From Haematobia irritans (lineage: Eukaryota; Arthropoda; Insecta; Diptera; Muscidae), in NCBI RefSeq assembly GCF_050003625.1, contig NC_134397.1, positions 192,655,063 to 192,719,062 of the forward strand: a stretch of 64,000 bases of DNA. Reading direction: 5' to 3'. The notes beneath the pieces are model-generated. The model was not told where the DNA came from. It was given only the letters and a program-made list of their open reading frames with translations, and searched no databases. Positions 48,301-57,300 of the stretch are shown one piece after another; position 1 is the first letter of the stretch, and each line of letters starts with the position of its first letter. The translations under genes were made by a program, and so were the position numbers.

Positions 48301-51300
48301 GATTTGCACTCATATGACCAGGGGGGCCAAAGTTATACTCCCATTTACGTGAAATTTCGCATAGATAGCAGAATTATTATTCTAACTATACATGTCAAAT
48401 TTATTCAAAATCGGTTCAGATTGTATATAGCTCCCATATATACGTACACCAGAGTTGGGGAAATATGGTCGACTGTTTCATATTTTAGACCCATTTTCAA
48501 TGGGATTTTCCTCCAATTGACTGGATAGTTTCCACAGAGAATACAAATATGGCCAAAATTCTCACAGTTTACACAAAATTCTGTGATGATTTCCCCATAT
48601 CCTACACACTGCAATGCCAAAATTTCCACAGAACGGATGAGTTTTAAATAAGGCTCCAAGTCGCCCTACACATATCTTGGCGAGATCTAACCAATATCCT
48701 TGTAAAATCGCCATTGCTGAGTAGCAAAAATTGTAAATATTACTCTAATTGTCCTATATCTCGAATACATATGTGTCGCCTGAAAAATTAAAAATCTCTT
48801 TTGTACAATTGCATTAAAATTTCTCTCGCTTCATATTTCCCATATTTTTTACTAACATTGTGTATCATCCCAGGGCGTTAGCCGATTTAAATTTTAATTC
48901 TAGAGTTTTTGTAGAAGTACAAAAAATTGTTTCCATTAAAAGTATTTGTATCTGGAAATGCAAACCTTTATATATCTCCCAGCAAATTTTAAGTAGTTGA
49001 GATGGTAACACAAATGTTTGTCTACATAGTGGTGAAGGGTATAATATAGTCGGCTCCGCCCGACTTTAGATTTTACTTACTTGTTTTTAATTGAAATGTA
49101 TTCAATCAAAAAAAAAATGATAGTATCAATCATCAAAGCCAATTAAAAAATTAATTGATACAACTAATTTTTGTGATTGAGTTTTTTTTGTTTTTGATTG
49201 ATTTTGCTGCATATTGCCTTTAACACCGCAATAAAATTGAGGATGTATAGTTTTATCAATAGGGGTAATTTATCGCTTCGGAAATTTCGACAAAATTTCG
49301 AAGGTGTCTGGGGGGGCATAGCCCCCCCAGAGAAAATTTCTAGCTCCGCCAATGGTGTGAAGTTCAAATAGTTTTTAGCCAAGATATTCATCCCGAGAAT
49401 TTCACTTACGCTGGTAATTTCGGGGATTTCGTCCTTCAACATGGCCAAACACATTTTCTCAAGATTTAATTATCCTTGACATAACCCATATTACAGATGG
49501 AAACTATTTTACAATCTACTTGAGGAATATATGGTAATTTCCTTTCAATAAAGGCTGAATCTGATGGAAGCCGCCGTTAGTAGATTTTTACTATCAGGCT
49601 CTGTAGTAGGGTCGAACGAGGGAATAATCTAGGGTTCGATGGCAGCTTGGTATGGGTATCAGCATCGGATTCAATTCAAAAACTATTCGGGTCTATTACG
49701 GACCGAATACAAATGCAAAATATTTTCATAGTTATTGTATGTGTGAACTATACATCCCCATATTTTAGAATGTAATGTGTAGCCTCTCGTATGGGGATCT
49801 TCGAGGCTACACGTCCAAAATCTTTGACATGGGAACTATACGCCCGATCGTCTCTGTATGGTCCGTGAGTCTCAGTATATGAACTATTGGCCCCAAAGTG
49901 TCAGTATCGGTACTGTCTCAGTATCGGTACTATAGGGCCGGTCCGTCTCTTTATGAAACTCTAGGGCTGAAGGGTCAGTTTGGGAAATGTACCCAGATAG
50001 TCTTAGAATAGAAACTGCAGGTCCAATGGTCTCAGTGTAGTCCAGAAGGTCTCAGGATGGGAATTCTCAATTTGGGGACTAGAGACGCAAAATGCGAACT
50101 GTACGCCCGCAGGAATGTGAACTATAAGTCCGTCCGCCTCCGAGTTGGCCAATCTGTATGGGCTACTCCTCAATGTTTGAATTGTGCCCCCGATAGTCTG
50201 AGCATGGCCATTAGGTCTCAGTATGGGAGGTCTTAATTTGGGCACTACAGGTCCCGGTATGCGAGCCCTTCGTCCGCAATTCTCACTATTCGAACTGTAG
50301 CCCCGAAGGTCATAGTATCGGAACTGTAGGCCTACAGATCTCATTATAGGTAATATAGGATCGACGTTCTCAGTATGGGAGGTCTGGAGTTTGTGTCAGT
50401 ACAAGTCCGATCGGAATGGGAGCTCTACGACCAAAATGTTTAATTGTGGGAACTGTACGCCCGATTGTCTCTGTATGGAAACTGGAGGCCCAAAGGTTTT
50501 AGTATTGGAGCTATAGCCCCCAGATCTCATTATAGGAAATATAGGACCGAAGTTCTCAGTATAAGAAGTCTGGATTTGGGCACTGCAGGTCCGATTTCAT
50601 GGCAGTTCTACGTCCAAAATGTACAATGTGGGAGCAGTAAGCCCGATCGTCTCTGTATGGGACCTGTAGGCCCTAAGGTCTCTGTAAGAGACACTAGGGC
50701 CGAAAGCTTAGTATGGGAAATGTACCCTAGATAATCTTAACATAGACACTACATGTCCAATAGCAGTGTACGAACTATTTCTCAATTTGGAAACTACCAA
50801 TCCGAAATGCGAACTGTACGTCCGTAGGTATCAACAGGAACTGTATGTCTGAAGGTCTCAATATAGGAACTATAGGCCCGAAGACTTTAGTACGATAACT
50901 ATTGCCACCAATGTGTCAGTATGGCAACTACACAACTGAAGCTCTATAATATGAAATCTTAGGGTCGAAGCACTGTTCATGTTGGAACTGTACGTCCAAT
51001 AGCCTCAGTATCGAAACTATACACCCATCGATCTCAGTATTAGAACTATTGGTCCCAATGCATCAATTTGGGAAAAGTAAAGCTGAAGGCCTCAATGATG
51101 CAAGCTTAGGCTTGAAGCTCTAAGTATCGGAACTGTAGACCTGATGGTCTCTGCATTGGAACTGTAGAGCCGAAAGCTCAATATGGGACGTGTACGCCCG
51201 ACAGCCTCAGTATGGAGACTGTAGGCTCAAAGAACTCAATGTGACAAGTATTGGGTCAGCATGGCAATGGACAACTGAAGGTCCAAATAATGCAACCATA

Positions 51301-54300
51301 GGCTCGAAGCACTATTTATATCGAAATTGTAGTCCCGATCATCTCTGGGTGGAAACTGTATTGCCGAATTCTCAGTGTAAGAACTGTAAGCTTGTAGGGA
51401 AACTATAGACCTAACGATCTTAATGTGTGAACTATTAGTCCCAATGTATCATTAGGGCAACGGTAAGACTAAAGGTCTCAATAATTCAACCTCAGGTTCG
51501 AAAGTCTGTACACCCCACAGTCTTTGTACTAGGACTGTAGAGCCGAAAGCTCAACGTGAGACCTGTATGTCAGAAGGTCTCAGTATGGAACTGTAGGCCC
51601 CACCGTTTCTGTATAAGAACTGTAGGGTCTACGGCACAGTGCCCGAAAGACTCATCACGGAAACATCAGACTCAATGGAATCTCAATTTGAAGACTGCAG
51701 CGGTGATCGGTATGGGATCTTTGCGCACGCAGATATCAGCATAGGAACTATATGCTGGAAATTATCAATATAACAACTGTACTCGCAAAGGTCTCAGTAT
51801 GAGAACAATAGGAGCGAACATCTCAGTAAGAGAACTAATAGCCCCAATGTGTCAGTATGGCAATGGTACAACTGAAGGTCCCAAAATTGTTCGAATTTCT
51901 CAATAACCCTTAACGCGATCGTCTCAATATGGGAGCTACAAGGTCAACGGCTCAGTATGGGAACTGTAGGGTCGAAGATCTCAGTATGGAAACTGTAATT
52001 CCAAAGATCTCAGCATGAGAACTATTGGCCCCAATGTATCAGAATGGAAGGCCTCATTAATGAAACCTTAGGCTCGAGCCACCGTGGTGCAATGGTTAGC
52101 ATACCCGCCTTGCATACACAGGGTCGTGGGTTCAAACCCAGTTTCGACCAAACACCAAAAAGTTTTTCAGCGGTGGATTATCCCACCTCAGTAATGCTGG
52201 TGACATTTCTGAGGGTTTCAAAGCTTCTCTAAGTGGTTTCACTGCAATGTGGAACGCCGTTCGGACTCGGCTATAAAAAGGAGGTCCCTTGTCATTGAGC
52301 TTAACATAGAATCGGGCAGCACTCAGTGATAAGAGAGAAATTCACCACTCTGGTATCACAATGGACTGAATAGTCTAAGTGAGCCTGAAATATCGGGCTG
52401 CCGCTATACGTAACCTAACCTAGGCTCGTAAGTATCTGTATCGGAAAAGCAGACCCGTCTCAGCATGGAAACTCCAGACCCAATAGTCTCAACATAGAAA
52501 CAGTAGATCAGAAGGTTTCAGTATTGAGATCTCAATTTGTAGACTACAGCCTGAATCGGTATGCAAATTGTTCGCTCGCAGGTAACAGTATAGGTACCAG
52601 TATTGGGAACTATTGGTCCCAATGTGTCCGTATGACAACTGTCCAACTGAATGCACCCCTAAACTCGAAAATCGAAGCAACGGAAATGTAGGCCCGATCA
52701 TCTCCGTATTGGACCTGTATGGCCGAATACTTACTGTGGGAATTGTGCACCCGATGGCCTTAGTATGGAAACTGTAGGTCCAAAGAAATCAGTATGGAAA
52801 CTGTAGGTCTAAAGAGATCAGTATGAGAACAAAATCTCAGTATCGGAACTGTAACCCAATTGTCTCTGTATGGGAACTGTAGATTCGATCATTTCCGTAT
52901 GGGACCTATATTTAGGTCCGAATGTCTCAGTATGAGAACTGTAGGCCTGAAAGTTTCATTATGGGAACTATGAGGCTCCAATGTGTCTGTAGGCAACTGT
53001 AAAACTGAAAGTCTCAATAACGCAACCGTTGATTCTAAGTTCTTATTATCAGGACTTTAGGCCTGATCTCTGTATGGGAACTGTAAGTCGGTATGCGAAC
53101 TCTGGGCCCGCAGGTAACAGCAGAGGAACATTAGACCCGAAGTATGAGAACTATAGGACCACGGATCTCAGTATGGAAACTATAAGCCCAAAAGTCTCAG
53201 TACGGAACTATGGGCCCAAAAGTGTTAGTATGAGATCTATTGGCGCCCATGGGTCAATATGGCAATTGCACATCTGAAGGTATCAATAATGCAACATTAA
53301 GTTCGAATGTCTCAACATCGGAACTGTAAATCTGAGCGCCTCTGTACCACAGATAGTATCAGTATGGAACCAGCTAGTTCAACGGTGTCAGTATATGAAC
53401 AGAACAAAATAACTCAGCGTGGAAATTGTGCTCTCGAAGATCTCTGGGTCGCACTATGGGAACCATAGTTCAATCAATATTTTCATTATATGAAATATAG
53501 GTGCTGTAAAACAGAAGGCCTCAGTTTGGGAAATGTAATCCCAATGTTGTTTGTCGAGATTCTCTGCGAGTCTCTGTCTTTTGTTGGAAAAAGAAGATCA
53601 ATATGAATGATTATTGCGATAGAATGCCTAGGAATGTATCTACATGGCTAGTGTGTGTCTAAACGAAAATCGTAGTTGCGGGGTTATGTCCGTTCTCTAC
53701 GCTTCTTTTCGTAGGCATACATACGAGAGACATTATTGTATTCATGCACGCTGGCTATCTTATTTATCAACAAAAAAATTTGTAAAATATATATTTTTTT
53801 CAATAACCACTATTGCTTCAATCAAAATGCTACTACTGAACCGTTGCCTTTTAAGTTTAATCATCCGGAGTTAATTATAGTACCGCTATCTATTCTTCAT
53901 GTAAAAGCTTTATTCTTTTTGAATGATCAAACCGTACATATCATATTTTATTCCTTAGGCTCCCGGTGAAGGCGAAGAAGATTCTGTGAACACTGATGGA
54001 CCTGATAAAACAGTAATGTTTCAAGGTGCTGAAGCTGAATTGGTGAGGACATTTTGTCAAATACGGAATTGCCATTTAAGAATTATACCATGTAAATATA
54101 AAAAAACAAATTTTTGTAAAATGTAAAATTAATGCCAATACAAATTTCAGATCCACCAGACGATTGGGGTATTATTTTAGATAATGGAACAACAGAAGGT
54201 ATGCTGGGTGACCTGTATGAACAACATATGGAAATGGCCATTGGCTGTATTTACAATTGGTACAATAATCTTATGGAAGTATCACAATTCATAGCCAGAT

Positions 54301-57300
54301 CAGCTGTAACGATTATGGGACCAGGACCAAAGTAAGGCAATAAGCATGCTGTTTATTCATTGCTTGGAAATTAAGTTTGACCATATTTTCAGAGAATATC
54401 CTCGCTGGCGCACAAATATAATGCCTTTTTCAACAGCACTGTGGATTTTTATATTCATGACTATGATATCTTGTTCCCTGGTTTTTCTCTTGTTCAAATA
54501 TTCAGCAAATCGTTTGGGACATATGCATAGTGCTACGCAGAAAAGAAAAAAGAAATATGGCTTGAAGGCTTGGGAGAAAACTCTATTGGATGTGTTTGCT
54601 GTTTTTATACAACAACCTTCGGCTGATACTGCGTAAGTGAGAATTTTTAATAACCAGCAGTGTCATGTTTCCTCAGTTTTTCGTTTCACCCTCCAAACAC
54701 TCAAATTTTTATATGAAAAATTAATTTTGCTCATATCTCCTAAATTAAGTGTCCTAGAGAGAAAAAAAGGCTAATTCGTGACAACCCCCAAAAAATCGAA
54801 AATTTAAACCAAATCCTAAAAAAATCAAAATTTATATGAAAAACTTATTTTGCTCATATCTCCTAAACTAAGCGTCCTAGAGAGAAAAAGAGGTTAATTC
54901 ATGAACACACCTCAAAGTCAAAAATTCCATCCATCCAAATCCTAAAAAAATGCAAATTTTTATATGAAAAACTTCTTTTGCTCATATTTCCAAAACTAAG
55001 CGTCTTAGAGTGAAAAGGAGGTTAACTCGTGACCACATCCAAAAAATCAAAAATTCCATCCAAATTCTAAAAAATTCAAATTTTTATATGAAATACTTCG
55101 TTTTCTCGTATCTCCTAAACTAAGCGTCCTAGAGCGAAAAGGACATTCATTCGTGATCACCCCTACACCCCAAAGAATCCAAAATTAAATCCAAATCAAA
55201 TTTTTATATGAACAACTTCTTTTGCTCATATCGCCTAAATCCAAATCATAAAAAAATCAAATTTTTATATGGAAAACTTCTGTGCAGGGCTGCCAATAAA
55301 ATTTCAAGAATAATCGTCACTTTTTTCCGAAAAAATCGTCATAATCATCACTTCCATTTTAAAAATCGTCAAAAAATCTGCAATGTTAATAATATTAAAA
55401 CCAAACTAATTTTTTTGTAAAAAAACAAAAATATTTATTTCATATAAAGAACAGAAAATTAACGCAACTATGCATTTCAACTACAAAATGATAATGAATT
55501 CAGTCTTGTATAAAAATAAAATAAAAAAAAACATTTTTATGCAATGCTATGCTATGCAATTCAAAAAATAATATAAAAAAAAATATTTTTTTAATATTGT
55601 TTTGCTTCAGTAAGTTTGTTATTTAAGAATAAAAATAAAGATCTTTAATATTTACATATGTGTTGCCCGATTTTCCAAAATTTCACAATTTGCAAAAAAT
55701 TTATTAAAAATATAATTTTGCAAAATTTTCTTAGAAATAAAATTTTGCAAAAATATTCATAGAAAAACAATTTTGCAAGAATTTACTATAGAAAAAAATT
55801 GCCAAAAAGGTTCTATAGAAATAAATTTTTGCAAGAATATTCTAAAGAAATAAAAATGTGCAAAAATTTTCTACAGATATAAATGCTTGAGAAAGTTTTC
55901 TATTGAAATACAAATTTTTCAAAATTCTCTATAGAAATCAAATGTTGACAAATTTTTTAATAGAAATACAATTTTGACAAAATTTTCTATAGAAATAAAA
56001 TTTTGACAAAATTTTCTACAGAAATAAAATTTTGACAAAATTTTCTATAAAAATAAAATTTTGACAAAATTCTCTACAGAAATAAAATTTTGCCGGAATT
56101 TTCTCTAGAAATAAAATTTTGACAACTTTTTCTGTAGAAATAAAATTTTAACAAAATGTTCTATAAATTTATTCTTTCGAATAAAACAACATTTTTGTAA
56201 AGGGTGGTTAAATTGTAAGGGCCGATGTTGAATGTGAACCACACATAAACGCCATCTATTTCAGACTTACTCAATTTGAACCATGGAGAGATACACAATC
56301 CAAGAACGTGTTAAATGGTTCCAAGAAATGGCAACAGTGGATGATCAATTTTCGCAGAAAATCATCTTCAGTTATGAGGCACATTTTCACCTCAGTGGAT
56401 TCGTCAATAAACAGAATTGCAGCATTTGGCCGAATGAGAATCCAACAGTGATTGTCCAAAAACCAATGCACCCACAAAGAGTGACTGTTTGGTGCGGCTT
56501 ATGGGCTGGCGGCATCATCGGGCCGTATTTTTTCCAAAATGAGGCCGGTCAGGCAGTTACTGGGAATGGTGTTCGCTATCGTGAGATGATAACTAACTTT
56601 TTATGGCCCGAATTGGAAGATATGGATGTGGTTTCAGCAGGACGGTGCCACTTGCCACACAGCTAACGAAACAATGGCTCTTTTGCGCAACAAATTCAAT
56701 GGCCGTGTTATCTCACGTAATGGCGATGTCAATTGGCCGCCAAGATCATGTGATTTGATACCGTTGGACTTTTTTCTTTGGGGTTATTTGAAAGAAAAGG
56801 TGTACGTCGATAAGCCAGCAACAATTCAAGAGCTAATGAAATAATTCGGCACATTAATGGCATAGAACCTCCATTATGCCTCAGCGCCATCGAAAATTTG
56901 GACCATCGGATGGATGTGTGCCACCGAGGTCGCGGCCCCCATTTGGCCGATATTTTGTTCCATACATAATTGAGTAATACCAATATATCATAATAAAATA
57001 AAATTACAATAATTTCCTAAATAGTTTTTATTTTATTCAAAATCAACATCGGCCCTTGCAATTTTAACCACCCTTTATATACCAACCACAAAAATTTTAT
57101 CAAGAACTTCAAGATATCTTTGTAATTTTGTAGATTTTTGATAAAATTTTCTTCAAATTTTGGTGGATTATTTTTGGCACGAGTGGCAACCGTGATACTG
57201 TAGATGTAGAATGAGCTATAGCTCCTACATGTATGAAATCTCTGACAAAAACTTGCAATTTCTCTATCTGACTATTGTCGAATGTATTCTCTCTTTTGCT

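Noticed and set aside
50003..51744. Open frames across the minisatellite
   Set aside because: They are translations of a non-triplet repeat with no conserved frame.
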